A stretch of DNA of 64,000 nucleotides from Actinoallomurus bryophytorum (lineage in GTDB: Bacteria > Actinomycetota > Actinomycetes > Streptosporangiales > Streptosporangiaceae): NCBI RefSeq assembly GCF_006716425.1, contig NZ_VFOZ01000001.1, positions 6,634,001-6,698,000 of the forward strand, written 5' to 3'. The position numbers and the translations under genes are program-made. Positions 36,001 through 43,622 of this stretch are shown one piece after another. Below the pieces are notes generated by a model. The model saw nothing but the letters and a program-made list of their open reading frames with translations. It ran no database searches and had not been told where the DNA came from. Position 1 is the stretch's first letter, and every line of letters begins with the position of its first letter.

Positions 36001-36462
36001 GTCGGCGACGATCGGCGCGTCCGCGCGCCCTCCCGTCTCGGCCGCGAACGGATCCACGGCGGCCGCGAAGGCGATCTTCGAACCGTCGGGGCTCCACACC
36101 GGCGCACCGGCCCCGAGCGGCAGCGTGGTCAGCTGCTCGGCCTCCCCGCCGCCGGCGGGGAGCAGCCAGATCTGCGGTGCGCCGTCACGCGCGCGCAGGA
36201 ACGCGATGTCCTTCCCGTCCGGTGACCACGCCGGTGACGAGTCGGCCTCGCCGTGAGTGAGTCGTCGCGGCCGGCCGGTGCGGGCGCCGACGCGCCAGAT
36301 GGAGCGCAGGTTCCGGTCGGCGTCGGTGTCGCAGGTGCGCAGCACGTAGAGGCACTCGGCGCCATCGGGGGACAGCGCCGGTTGCTCGGGTACGGCGAAC
36401 GCGGTCAGGTCGTCGATGCGCTGACGGCGCGTCTCCGTCGTCGGCTCGGTCGGGTGTGTCAC
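33091..36462 (-). CDS. Fusion of S9 peptidase and beta-lactamase-fold serine hydrolase
   Basis: A single 1123-residue frame. Residues 1-about 400 are TolB/WD40-like propeller repeats (SPDG motifs), and about 400-655 an S9 prolyl-oligopeptidase/acylaminoacyl peptidase domain with Ser516 (GYSYGG), Asp597 (GAADLR) and His629 (EASHLF). After a Gly/Pro/Arg linker (about 656-668), residues about 670-1123 are a class C beta-lactamase/D-aminopeptidase-like domain with Ser728-x-x-Lys731 (SISK), Tyr819-x-Asn821 (YCN) and HDGN in place of the KTG. No signal peptide is seen, so it is cytoplasmic. Two distinct serine peptidases in one chain suggest stepwise cleavage of imported peptides; the C-terminal half may take D-residues. 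Confidence 0.9.
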   Translation of the reverse strand: MTHPTEPTTETRRQRIDDLTAFAVPEQPALSPDGAECLYVLRTCDTDADRNLRSIWRVGARTGRPRRLTHGEADSSPAWSPDGKDIAFLRARDGAPQIWLLPAGGGEAEQLTTLPLGAGAPVWSPDGSKIAFAAAVDPFAAETGGRADAPIVADRLDYQADGAGLLGAVRKHLHVLDLDTRRCRQVTEGDWHAGDPAWSPDSARLAFGAPTAPDADLRARMPVHVLDVTGEHARPEPAGLAEGFAGTALWTADGSALLVAGMAGAPVGHARLLRVPLDGGAPADLTETLDRNVMPGGPGYPGALPQLADGGRTVLFCARERGCTHLYAVPADGGTPRTLLGGAGRSVLGLSVAGEVAVAVLATPTSFGEIVTLDLTTGTETVRTEHGAGGLAGVDLFPREEWEFTVSDGTAVQGWLIRDESVEGPRPLLLDIHGGPHNAWNGAADEAHLYHRELAARGWAILLLNPRGSDGYGEAFWNAALGAWGEADAKDFLEPIDDLVAAGIADPARLAVTGYSYGGYMTCFLTAQDDRFAAAVAGGVVSDLVSMGGASDDGHLISEYELHGTPWSAPDRYAAMSPLTRVGQVRTPTLVVHGAADLRCPVGQAQQWHTALRERGVPTRLVLYPEASHLFILDGRPSHRLDFNRRVVDWVEQYAAGGSRPGRPRLDAAHWRRRLAAIAERHRVPGATLGIMRMGTDGEDEVVEAAYGVLNKDTGVETTTDSVFQIGSISKVWTTTVAMQLVDEGLLDLDAPVAEVLPELRLSDPDVAKRVTLRHLLTHTSGIDGDVFTDTGRGDDCLEKYVALLADVAQNHPLDATWSYCNAGFSLVGRVIEKLTGGTWDEAMRQRLFVPLGLERTVTLPEEALLHRAAVGHVTVGGAEPVRAPVWGLARSAGPAGLISATAADVLAFARMHLAGGVAADGTRILAESSATAMTEHQVELPDKHILGDSWGLGWFRLGWDGRRLFGHDGNTLGQSAYLRLFADEGLAVTLLTNGGNTHGLFEDLYREIFAELADIAIPPPLGPPATPVTVDVRPHVGTYERASVRMEVRDGEDGPRLRTTITGPLAELVAETTEEYAMVPIEENLYVVHEAELRTWVPMTFYSLPTGERYLHFGARATPKVD

Positions 36463-36476
36463 CGGCTACTCCTCGA

Positions 36477-37565
36477 TCAGATGGCGGTGCCTGAGATCTC
36501 CTGGCTGGTTCCGGTGCCCGGGGGTCCGTGGTCGGATTGCCCGTGGTCCGATCGCCCGTGGTCGGGTCGCTCGTGGTCGGGCTCGGGGGAACCGGAGGCC
36601 GCGTCCGCGAAGTGGCAGGCCGCCCGGTGCCGATGCCCCTCGGCGGCCGGCTCGGTCTCCCGGCAGGCCTCGCGGTCGTCGCGGACCAGGGGACCGATGG
36701 GACAACGGGGGTGGAACCGGCAGCCGGGCGGCGGATGGTGCGGATCGGCGGGTTCGGCGTCGGCCACGGCCCGCAGGGCCGGGTCCGGGTCGGGCAGGTC
36801 CACCGGCGCGGCGCCGGGCCGGGGAGCGGCGGCCAGCAGCTCACGCGTGTAGGGATGCTGAGGCTCCGCCAGGACGTCGTCGGCCGGCCCGTACTCGACG
36901 ATCCTGCCGAGGTACATCACCGCGATCACGTCGCTGACGTAGCGCACGACCGTGAGGTCGTGGGAGATGAACAGCATCGACAGCCGCATCCGCCGCTGCA
37001 GGTCCCGTACGAGGTTCAGCACCGTGCCCTGTACGGACACGTCGAGCGCCGAGGTGATCTCGTCGGCGATGATCACATCGGGCCGTCCCGCGAGCGCGCG
37101 GGCGAGCGCGACGCGCTGGCACTGGCCGCCGGACAGCGCGGCCGGATACTCACCGGCGTGCCCGGCGGCCAGGCCGACGAGTCCGAGGAGGCGGGCGACC
37201 TCGCCCCGGCGGTCGGCCGATCCTCGTACGGCGCCGCGGGGAATGGCCTCGGCGATCGAGGCCCCGATCGTCATGCGCGGGTCCAGTGACGAGTACGGGT
37301 CCTGGAAGACCAGTTGGATGGGCCGCCGTGCCGCACCGCGCGAGCCACGGCGCGGAGGCCGCCCGTCGAGCAGGACGCGCCCACCGGTGACCGGCGTCAG
37401 CCCGACCGCCGCACGGGCGAGGGTGGACTTGCCCGAACCGGACTCACCGACGAGCCCGACGACCGTGCCCGGAGGGACCGTGAGGTCGACGTGGTCGACG
37501 GCGGTGATGCCGCGCCTGCGGGTTCCGAACCGTACGGTGAGATCGTCGAACCTCAGCTCGCTCAC
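36477..37565 (-). CDS. Peptide ABC transporter ATPase, DppF type, with repetitive tail
   Basis: A 362-residue ATPase: Walker A GESGSGKST, signature LSGGQCQR (the Gln-Cys-Gln variant), Walker B VIIADEI (Ile instead of Pro after Glu), and the C-terminal CRFHPRCPIG motif. Beyond it runs a tail of repeated D-H-G units coded by four 15-bp repeats, absent from normal family members. GTGA-type coupling to the upstream fusion gene. It works with the permease-ATPase fusion to drive peptide import in operon B. Confidence 0.9.
   Translation of the reverse strand: MSELRFDDLTVRFGTRRRGITAVDHVDLTVPPGTVVGLVGESGSGKSTLARAAVGLTPVTGGRVLLDGRPPRRGSRGAARRPIQLVFQDPYSSLDPRMTIGASIAEAIPRGAVRGSADRRGEVARLLGLVGLAAGHAGEYPAALSGGQCQRVALARALAGRPDVIIADEITSALDVSVQGTVLNLVRDLQRRMRLSMLFISHDLTVVRYVSDVIAVMYLGRIVEYGPADDVLAEPQHPYTRELLAAAPRPGAAPVDLPDPDPALRAVADAEPADPHHPPPGCRFHPRCPIGPLVRDDREACRETEPAAEGHRHRAACHFADAASGSPEPDHERPDHGRSDHGQSDHGPPGTGTSQEISGTAI
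36526..36585. repeat. Coding minisatellite, four 15-bp copies
   Basis: Four tandem copies of a CCGTGGTCGGATTGC-like 15-mer (36526-36540, 36541-36555, 36556-36570, 36571-36585) lie in the 3' end of the ATPase gene. A multiple-of-three unit keeps the frame and encodes the repeated D-H-G tail. Copy number could vary by slippage without breaking the gene. Confidence 0.8.
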
Positions 37566-39463
37566 GGCCGCTCACCTGCCGCCGCGGTGGTGAGGTCCGC
37601 ATGCCAGCACGCGACCCACCGGCCCTCGCCGTCGTCGACGAGCGCGGGGTCGGCCTCGGTGCACGACTCGTCGGAGAAGGCACAGCGCGGTGCGAACGCG
37701 CAGCCCCCCGGTGGCCGCGCCGGGTCGGGTGGCCGGCCCGGGATGACGGCCAGCGGCCGGTCGCGGTCCGTGTCCATGTCCGGTACGGCGGCGAGGAGGG
37801 CGCGCGTGTAGGGGTGGCGGGCGTGGGTCCGCAGGTCCGCGGCGGGCAGATCCTCGACGATCCGCCCCGCGTACATCACCAGGACCCGATCGCACGCCTG
37901 CCCGACGACCGTGATGTCGTGGCTGATGAGCAGCAGCGCGACGTCGTCGGTGGCCCGGATGGACTCCAGCAGGCGCAGCACCTGCCGCTGCACGGTCACG
38001 TCCAGCGCCGTGGTCGGCTCGTCGGCCACGATGAGGGCCGGGGTGCCCATGAGACCCATGCTGATCATCGCGCGCTGACGCATGCCACCGGAGAACTCAT
38101 GCGGGAACTGCCGGACCCGCCGTTCGGGCGCCGGGACACGGACGGCGCGCAGCCGGTCGACCGCGCGCGCCAGGGCCTGCGCGCGGTTCATGCCCTGGTG
38201 CTGCTCGGCCACCTCGGCGAGCTGGCGGCCGATCCGCCTGGCCGGGTTGAACGACGTCATCGGGTCCTGGAACACCATGGCGAGGGAGGTGCCGAGCAGG
38301 TGCCGCTTGGTACGGGCGGAGGCGCCGAGCAGGTCCTCGCCCAGGAACTCCAGCCGGTCGGCGTGGACCTGGCCCGGTTCCTCGATCAGCTGGGCGATCG
38401 CCAGGGCGGTGAGGCTCTTGCCGGCCCCGGACTCCCCGACGATCCCGGCTGCCTCGCCGCGTCGAAGCGCGAGGTCGACGCCGCGTACCGGTGTGACGGG
38501 ACCGTACGGGCCCGGGAAGGCGACCCGCAGGCCCTCGACCACGAGCACCGGATCCTCACCCGCCGCCACCGGCCGGGTGGGCGCCACGGCCGGCCCCGCC
38601 GCCGTCGGACGCACGCGGCGCTCGACGGCGGTGCGCTGCCCGATGCCCTTGGCGATCGCCTCACCGAACAGGTTGAACGCCAGGCCGGCCACCACGACGG
38701 CGACCCCTGGGGCCAGCGCCCCGCCCGGATGGACGTAGATGCCGCTCAGCCCCTCCCCGAGCAGCCGCCCCCAGTCGTAGTCCGGAGCCCGCACCCCGAT
38801 GCCGAGGAACGACAGTCCCGCGAAGGCGAGCAGTGCGCCGCCGGCCGCGATCGTCGCGTTGACGACCAAAGGCTCGCCGATGTTGGGAAGGACGTGCCGG
38901 ACGAGCAGGCGGAACCGGCCCACGCCGGCGACGCGGGCCGCGGCGACGAAGTCACGTCCGGAGGTCGTGGCCACGAGCGTCTGGGTCAGGCGGGCGAATC
39001 CCGGCGCGATCGCCAGGCCGATCGCCAGGACCGCACCCTTGGTCCCGGTGCCGAAGATCACGGCGAAGAAGAGCGCCAGCAGCAGTCCTGGGAACGCCAC
39101 CGCGATGTTCACCACCGCCGTCACCAACCGGCCGGCGCGTGCTCCGAGTGAGAGGGACGCCGTTCCCAGCAGCAGGCCGGCCACCACGCCGATCACGGTC
39201 GCCAGCAGGGCCAGCTCCACCGAGAGCCGCGTCGCGACCAGCACACGGAAGAAGATGTCCCGCCCGAGGTTGTCCGTGCCCATCCAGTGCGCCGCCGACG
39301 AGCCGCGCGTGATCAGGTCGGTGTGCACCGCGTTCGCCCGCGCGGACCACAGCAGCGGCGCCAGCAGGGCCAGCAGGAGGACCGCGGCCAGCAGCGCCGC
39401 CGCGGCTGCCCCGACCGGGGTCCGCAGCACACCGGCCCATCTCGACCTGAGACGTGACGCCAT
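37562..39463 (-). CDS. Peptide ABC transporter permease-ATPase fusion (DppC-DppD)
   Basis: A 633-residue protein. Residues 1-about 275 are a DppC-type permease (first helix, then HWMGTDNLGRDIFFRVL and an EAA-like AAARVAGVGRFRLLVRHVLPN). After a linker, about 305-633 are a DppD-type ATPase: Walker A GESGAGKS, signature FSGGMRQR, Walker B LIVADEP, C-terminal CAFAPRCAFSDESC. Fusions of these two parts are known in actinobacteria. It coordinates with the separate DppB- and DppF-type proteins of operon B. Confidence 0.92.
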   Translation of the reverse strand: MASRLRSRWAGVLRTPVGAAAAALLAAVLLLALLAPLLWSARANAVHTDLITRGSSAAHWMGTDNLGRDIFFRVLVATRLSVELALLATVIGVVAGLLLGTASLSLGARAGRLVTAVVNIAVAFPGLLLALFFAVIFGTGTKGAVLAIGLAIAPGFARLTQTLVATTSGRDFVAAARVAGVGRFRLLVRHVLPNIGEPLVVNATIAAGGALLAFAGLSFLGIGVRAPDYDWGRLLGEGLSGIYVHPGGALAPGVAVVVAGLAFNLFGEAIAKGIGQRTAVERRVRPTAAGPAVAPTRPVAAGEDPVLVVEGLRVAFPGPYGPVTPVRGVDLALRRGEAAGIVGESGAGKSLTALAIAQLIEEPGQVHADRLEFLGEDLLGASARTKRHLLGTSLAMVFQDPMTSFNPARRIGRQLAEVAEQHQGMNRAQALARAVDRLRAVRVPAPERRVRQFPHEFSGGMRQRAMISMGLMGTPALIVADEPTTALDVTVQRQVLRLLESIRATDDVALLLISHDITVVGQACDRVLVMYAGRIVEDLPAADLRTHARHPYTRALLAAVPDMDTDRDRPLAVIPGRPPDPARPPGGCAFAPRCAFSDESCTEADPALVDDGEGRWVACWHADLTTAAAGERP

Positions 39464-39466
39464 CGC

Positions 39467-40456
39467 TCAGCTCTCCCTGATCGTCGAGCGTGGATCCAGC
39501 AGCGCGAGCGTGACGTCGACCGCGAGGTTGACCAGGAGCACGCCGGCACCGTAGACGAGCACGATGCCCTGGACGACCGGATAGTCCTTCGCCTGGATCG
39601 ACTGGATGATCGTGCTGCCCAGCCCCGGCCACGCGAACACGTTCTCGACCAGGACCGTTCCGGCGACCATCGCGCTCAGCAGCAGCCCGCCGATCGTGAT
39701 CGTCGCCGTCAGTGCGTTGGGCAGGGCATGGCGCAGGTAGATCAGCCGGTCGGGCAGCCGCTTGGCCCGCGCGGTGCGGATGTAGTCGGCCTGCAGCACC
39801 GAGAGCGTCTCCACCCGGACGATCCGCGCGAGCACGGCGGCCGGGCCGACCGCGAGGGAGACGACCGGCAGGATGTAGGAGGCAGGGCCGGCCCGGCCCG
39901 CGACCGGCACCCAGCCCAGGTGCACCCCGAACACGTACACCAGGCCGACGGCCAGCAGGAACTCCGGGATCGCCGCGAGCACGACGCTGGTGGAGGTGAA
40001 CGCTAGCTCGGTCGGCCTGCGCCGGCCGCCGCGGGTCAGCGCCGCCATCGTCAGCCCCAGCGGGACCGAGATGAGGGCCGCCAGCGCGAACGCGAGCACG
40101 GCGACCTCCAGCGTCGCCGGGAGCCGGTCGCCGATCACCTGCGACACGGGGAGGCCGGAGGTCATCGACGTCCCCAGCCTCCCCTGGAACAGCTCGCGCA
40201 GGTAGTGGGCGTACTGCACCGGCAGCGGATCGTTCAGGCCCAGCGCGGCACGGCGCGCCGCCACGAGACTCGCCGGCGCCGTCGTGCCCAGCGCAGCGCG
40301 TACCGGATCACCCGGAATCAGATGGATCATCAGGAAGGCCGCGGTCACCAGCACCCACACGGAGACCAGCAGGCGCCCGAGCCGGCGCAGGGCGAACCGC
40401 GCCCAGGCACCGTCCAGGCCCGGGAACGTACGGGCGTCGACGGCGGCGTTCGTCAC
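39467..40456 (-). CDS. Peptide ABC transporter permease, DppB type
   Basis: A 329-residue permease. After a cytoplasmic start, the first helix has the DppB mark VTAAFLMIHLIPGDPVRAALG. About six membrane spans follow, with the EAA-like loop at TLSVLQADYIRTARAKRLPDR. GTG 40456 has GGAGG nine bases upstream; longer starts to 40732 would add an unlikely Arg-rich leader. It lies 131 bp after the binding-protein gene, with a hairpin between them. Confidence 0.9.
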   Translation of the reverse strand: MTNAAVDARTFPGLDGAWARFALRRLGRLLVSVWVLVTAAFLMIHLIPGDPVRAALGTTAPASLVAARRAALGLNDPLPVQYAHYLRELFQGRLGTSMTSGLPVSQVIGDRLPATLEVAVLAFALAALISVPLGLTMAALTRGGRRRPTELAFTSTSVVLAAIPEFLLAVGLVYVFGVHLGWVPVAGRAGPASYILPVVSLAVGPAAVLARIVRVETLSVLQADYIRTARAKRLPDRLIYLRHALPNALTATITIGGLLLSAMVAGTVLVENVFAWPGLGSTIIQSIQAKDYPVVQGIVLVYGAGVLLVNLAVDVTLALLDPRSTIRES

Positions 40457-40498
40457 GGATGCGGCCTCCGTCCCGGTTCGTTCCTGTCCAACCGTGAT

Positions 40499-40538
40499 GG
40501 TGCCCGGACTCCCGATGTCGATGTTCGTCCGGGCGCAC
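40499..40538 (-). terminator. Intra-operon hairpin between binding-protein and permease genes
   Basis: GCCCGGAC (40502-40509) pairs with GTCCGGGC (40527-40534), and the stem extends outward as GGTG/CACC with one bulge. Hairpins at this spot often cap or stabilise the binding-protein mRNA so that it is made in excess over the membrane parts. Confidence 0.5.
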
Positions 40539-40587
40539 CAACAGCATGGTCCGGACCTGTCCGCTCGTACCGAACGCCGGTCATCGG

Positions 40588-42183
40588 TCAGCCGAGCATG
40601 CGGATCGAGCTGGGCGCGACGTTGCCCTCGACCAGGTCGAACCGGGCGCCCTGCCCGAAGATCGGAGCCACAGAGTCGACGAACGGCACCAGGTCGACGT
40701 GCTCGTACAGCGCCTTCTCCGCCGCGGTCCACTTGTCGCAGCCGGCCGCGCCCTCGACCGCCGACGCCGCCTTGACCCCGGCCAGGTAGCCGGCGTTCTT
40801 GATGCCGGCGAAGTTGGTGCCGTTCGGCGGCGTCGGGCCGGACAGGAAGGGAACCGCCTCACTGGGCAGCGTGAGGCCGAGCGGGAGGATGGTGGCGTTC
40901 CACGCGCCCTGCCCACCGGCGATGAGCCGCCCCGTCTCGGTGTCCGTCACGCCCTTGAGCGAGACGTCCACCCCGATGGCCTTCCAGGTCTTCTGCACCA
41001 GTTCGGCGCCCGCCTGCATCGCCGGGCCGAGACTGGTGGAGTAGTAGAACGCGATGGACAGTTTCCGGCCGTCCTTGGCCCGGACGCCGCCTGCGCCGGC
41101 CGTCCAGCCGGCGGCGTCGAGGGCCGATCGGGCCGCGTTCATGTCATGGGCGGGCAGACTCGAGGCGATCGGCTGCTGCTTACACGGGCCCATGCCGGGC
41201 GCGACCAGGCCGGTGGCCGGCTGCCCGGTGCCGCTCGTCACCACCTGGCCGAGCTGGCCGAGGTCCAGTGCCTGCGTCAGCGCTCGCCGTACGGTCTCGT
41301 CCGCTCCGGGGAACCCGGCCTTCTCGTTGAACCACAGCTCGCCCAGTGGTGCGACGACGTCCCGCCTGAACGTCTTGGCGGCCGTCAGGCGCTGCCGGTC
41401 CGCCCCGGCCAGCTGCACGGCGTTGACCTGACGGGAGAGCAACAGGTTCGTGGCCGTGGTCTCGCTGGTGACGATCTTGAACACCACGCGGTCCGGCAGC
41501 CCGTGCTGCCCGGTCCGCCAGGCGCCCGGCCCCCACGCGTAGTCCTTGCGCCGGGTCAGCGTGTAGTGGTCGCCGGAGACCGCCTCGGTCAGCTTGTACA
41601 TCCCGGTGCCGTCGGCGCCCTGCTTGAGCAGGCCGCGGTTCTTCATTCCCTGGCGGCACACGATCTGCAGCGCGCCGAGATTGTGGGTCAGGAACGCGTC
41701 CGGCGTCGGGGAGGTGACCGTCACCGTGCCGGCCGCGTCGTCCGCGGTGGCCTTCGCTCCCGCCGGCACGTACAGGCCGATCCGGGTCGAGGCGTTCTTG
41801 GCGTCGCCGACGAAGTTGATGTTCGCCGCGACGTCGCCGGCGGTCAGCGGAGTGCCGTCGGAACAGGTGACGCCCTTACGGAGGCTGAACGTCGCCTTGG
41901 TCGTCGTGCCCTGCCATTTGTCGGCGAGTCCGGCGACCAATCCGCCGTTCGGGTCGATGTTGAGCAGGGAGTCGTAAAGGAAGCGATCCGTCGCCAGAGT
42001 GATCGACAGCGAGGTGAACTGCGGATCGAGGTTGCCGGGGTCCCCGCGCAGCGCCATGGTGAACGTCTTGCCGTCGGCCAGGGCCTGGCTGCCGGAGGTC
42101 CCCCCGGAACTCCCGCCACCGCCGCAGGCGGCCAGGGTCAGTGTGAGCACGCCCGCCGCCGTGACGGCCAGTATGGATTTCAT
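40588..42183 (-). CDS. Peptide ABC transporter substrate-binding lipoprotein (family 5)
   Basis: A 531-residue binding protein, first gene of operon B. The signal peptide MKSILAVTAAGVLTLTLAAC ends in a lipobox (LAAC, Cys20), followed by a Gly/Ser linker. The mature protein has the family 5 layout (NLDPQFTSLS, SLRKGVTCSDGTPLTAGDV, VRRALTQALDLGQL). Unlike the importer A binding protein there is no twin-arginine pair, so export is by Sec. It feeds peptides to the DppB protein and the permease-ATPase fusion. Confidence 0.92.
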   Translation of the reverse strand: MKSILAVTAAGVLTLTLAACGGGGSSGGTSGSQALADGKTFTMALRGDPGNLDPQFTSLSITLATDRFLYDSLLNIDPNGGLVAGLADKWQGTTTKATFSLRKGVTCSDGTPLTAGDVAANINFVGDAKNASTRIGLYVPAGAKATADDAAGTVTVTSPTPDAFLTHNLGALQIVCRQGMKNRGLLKQGADGTGMYKLTEAVSGDHYTLTRRKDYAWGPGAWRTGQHGLPDRVVFKIVTSETTATNLLLSRQVNAVQLAGADRQRLTAAKTFRRDVVAPLGELWFNEKAGFPGADETVRRALTQALDLGQLGQVVTSGTGQPATGLVAPGMGPCKQQPIASSLPAHDMNAARSALDAAGWTAGAGGVRAKDGRKLSIAFYYSTSLGPAMQAGAELVQKTWKAIGVDVSLKGVTDTETGRLIAGGQGAWNATILPLGLTLPSEAVPFLSGPTPPNGTNFAGIKNAGYLAGVKAASAVEGAAGCDKWTAAEKALYEHVDLVPFVDSVAPIFGQGARFDLVEGNVAPSSIRMLG

Positions 42184-42596
42184 CGTGCCTCCAGTCGGGA
42201 ATCGCTGGGGCGCAGCCTTATCCGTCGAATCGGGCCTGTCTTCGTACGCCCGGACGAGGATTCACGGTCTGTCTCGTCCGCTGCGCCCAAAGGGATGGGC
42301 CGGTGACCGGAACTCACCATGCTCGAATGGCATGACCGGCCCATTGACCTGGGAGAAAAGGCGGTGCCGGACCGGTGCGGGCAGGCCGCCACGACCGCGG
42401 CCTGCCCGTGACCTCGCGGCTCATGCCGGGCGGCAGCCGCTCGGTGCCGACGGCTCCGGCCGGATCGCGGCGCGCGTAGGGAGGTGACGCTGGGCGATCA
42501 TCATGTCGGCGTTCCGCGACGAAAGCCCACTGACCTGGGAATACCTGAAGCTTTGCGAAGAGTTGGCTCTGAAACGGGGAAACCGGGGGGCAGGCG
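42184..42596. promoter_or_regulatory. Divergent control region of operon B and a MarR gene, with repeats
   Basis: This 413-bp gap has no gene. It contains a perfect 10-bp inverted repeat ATGGGCCGGT (42295-42304) / ACCGGCCCAT (42335-42344). It also has a directly repeated string, CCATTGACCTGGGA at 42341-42354 and CCACTGACCTGGGA at 42527-42540. The second copy lies close to the MarR start and the first close to the inverted repeat. Both could be binding sites of the MarR protein encoded at 42597. Confidence 0.5.
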
Positions 42597-43187
42597 ATGA
42601 GTGAGTACGCGGTCGAGCGCGCACGGCAGATCTTTCAGGCCCGGCAGAGCGGGCAGATTCGACCGCAGCGGCGCACGGCCGCGGACACGCGGACCGAACC
42701 GGGCGCGGCACCGGGCGGCGACGCACGGGCCGGCGAGCTCATCGGCACGCTGCACCTCCTGCACTCGCGGCTCCGGCAGCTGGACGGGTGGCTGCGTGAG
42801 GAGCATCGGCTCAACCTCACCGAGATGCATGTCCTCTCGATGATCCCGGCCGCCCCGTCTGGCGGGCGGACGGCCGGCCGCGGCGACGCGGCGGCACGGC
42901 TGGCGAGTGAGGTGGGGCTCTCGCCCAGCGGGCTGACCCGTCTCGTGGACCGCCTGGTGACGCGCGGTCTGCTGGCCAGAGTGGACGACGTCTGGGACGG
43001 GCGCGTCACGCACCTCGTGCTGACCGAACAGGGGCAGGCGGTACGCGACGCCGTACTTCCCCGTGCCGTCGAGCACATCCGCGACAGCTGCGACGACGGC
43101 CGGATGCCGCTGGAGCGACTGGGCGAAGTGGCCGCGCTGCCCCGATCCGTGTGGCGGCCGGAGGGCATCCGCGACCGGCGATCGTGA
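42597..43187 (+). CDS. MarR-family transcriptional regulator
   Basis: A 196-residue MarR protein with an extra basic N-terminal stretch (about 50 residues) before the winged helix domain. The DNA-binding part reads DAAARLASEVGLSPSGLTRLVDRLVTRGLLAR, followed by the beta wing DVWDGRVTHLVLTEQG. ATG 42597 follows GGGGGG-CAGGCG. It is divergent from operon B, so it is a second candidate regulator of the importer. Confidence 0.88.
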   Translation: MSEYAVERARQIFQARQSGQIRPQRRTAADTRTEPGAAPGGDARAGELIGTLHLLHSRLRQLDGWLREEHRLNLTEMHVLSMIPAAPSGGRTAGRGDAAARLASEVGLSPSGLTRLVDRLVTRGLLARVDDVWDGRVTHLVLTEQGQAVRDAVLPRAVEHIRDSCDDGRMPLERLGEVAALPRSVWRPEGIRDRRS

Positions 43188-43221
43188 GACCGGTCGCCGA
43201 TTTATTTCCGATCATTGCGCG

Positions 43222-43289
43222 GGTCAAGGGTTTCGAAGGTTTGACCGCTCCCGGTGCTTGTGACCAGGTGTACGGCGAACACGCCGTAC
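43222..43289 (+). promoter_or_regulatory. Leader with two dyads before the His-rich secreted peptide
   Basis: GGTCAA (43222-43227) and TTGACC (43241-43246) form one dyad. GTACGGCG-aaca-CGCCGTAC (43270-43289) is a perfect 8-bp stem with a 4-nt loop. The hairpin lies about 12 nt before the GGGGAG ribosome site, so it could be an operator or an mRNA structure. Confidence 0.45.
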
Positions 43290-43313
43290 GGGAACGAGTA
43301 CGGGGAGATCGAC

Positions 43314-43604
43314 ATGTTGAAGAAGACCATCGCCTCTGTGGGCCTCGCGGCCGCCGCAACGGCCGGTGCGCTCTTCGTCGGGGGTTCACCAGCGTCGGCA
43401 CAGACCACGCAGGCGTCCGCGCGGAGTGACGTGGCGTACGTCCAGACGATCGCGACATCGACGGGACGTCACCACGCGGACCACTACCGCTCGTGGTATT
43501 ACCGGCATCACCACCACCATGGCTGGAGGCACTACGACCACGCCGACCACCATGTCCGGATCGTGATTCACGACAGCGACCACAACGTCGCGGTGAGTCA
43601 CTGA
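43314..43604 (+). CDS. Small secreted histidine-rich protein
   Basis: A 96-residue protein. A signal peptide (MLKKTIASVGLAAAATAGAL...) ends at about S-A-Q, residue 30. The mature part holds about 17 His, clustered as HHADHY, RHHHHHG and HADHH, with Asp and Tyr between. Such tails bind divalent metals (Zn, Ni, Cu), so metal binding or storage at the cell surface is a reasonable but untested role. No other family is recognised. ATG 43314 follows GGGGAG. A hairpin at 43623-43652 ends it. Confidence 0.75.
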   Translation: MLKKTIASVGLAAAATAGALFVGGSPASAQTTQASARSDVAYVQTIATSTGRHHADHYRSWYYRHHHHHGWRHYDHADHHVRIVIHDSDHNVAVSH

Positions 43605-43622
43605 AGCCTGGAGCCAACGAGA

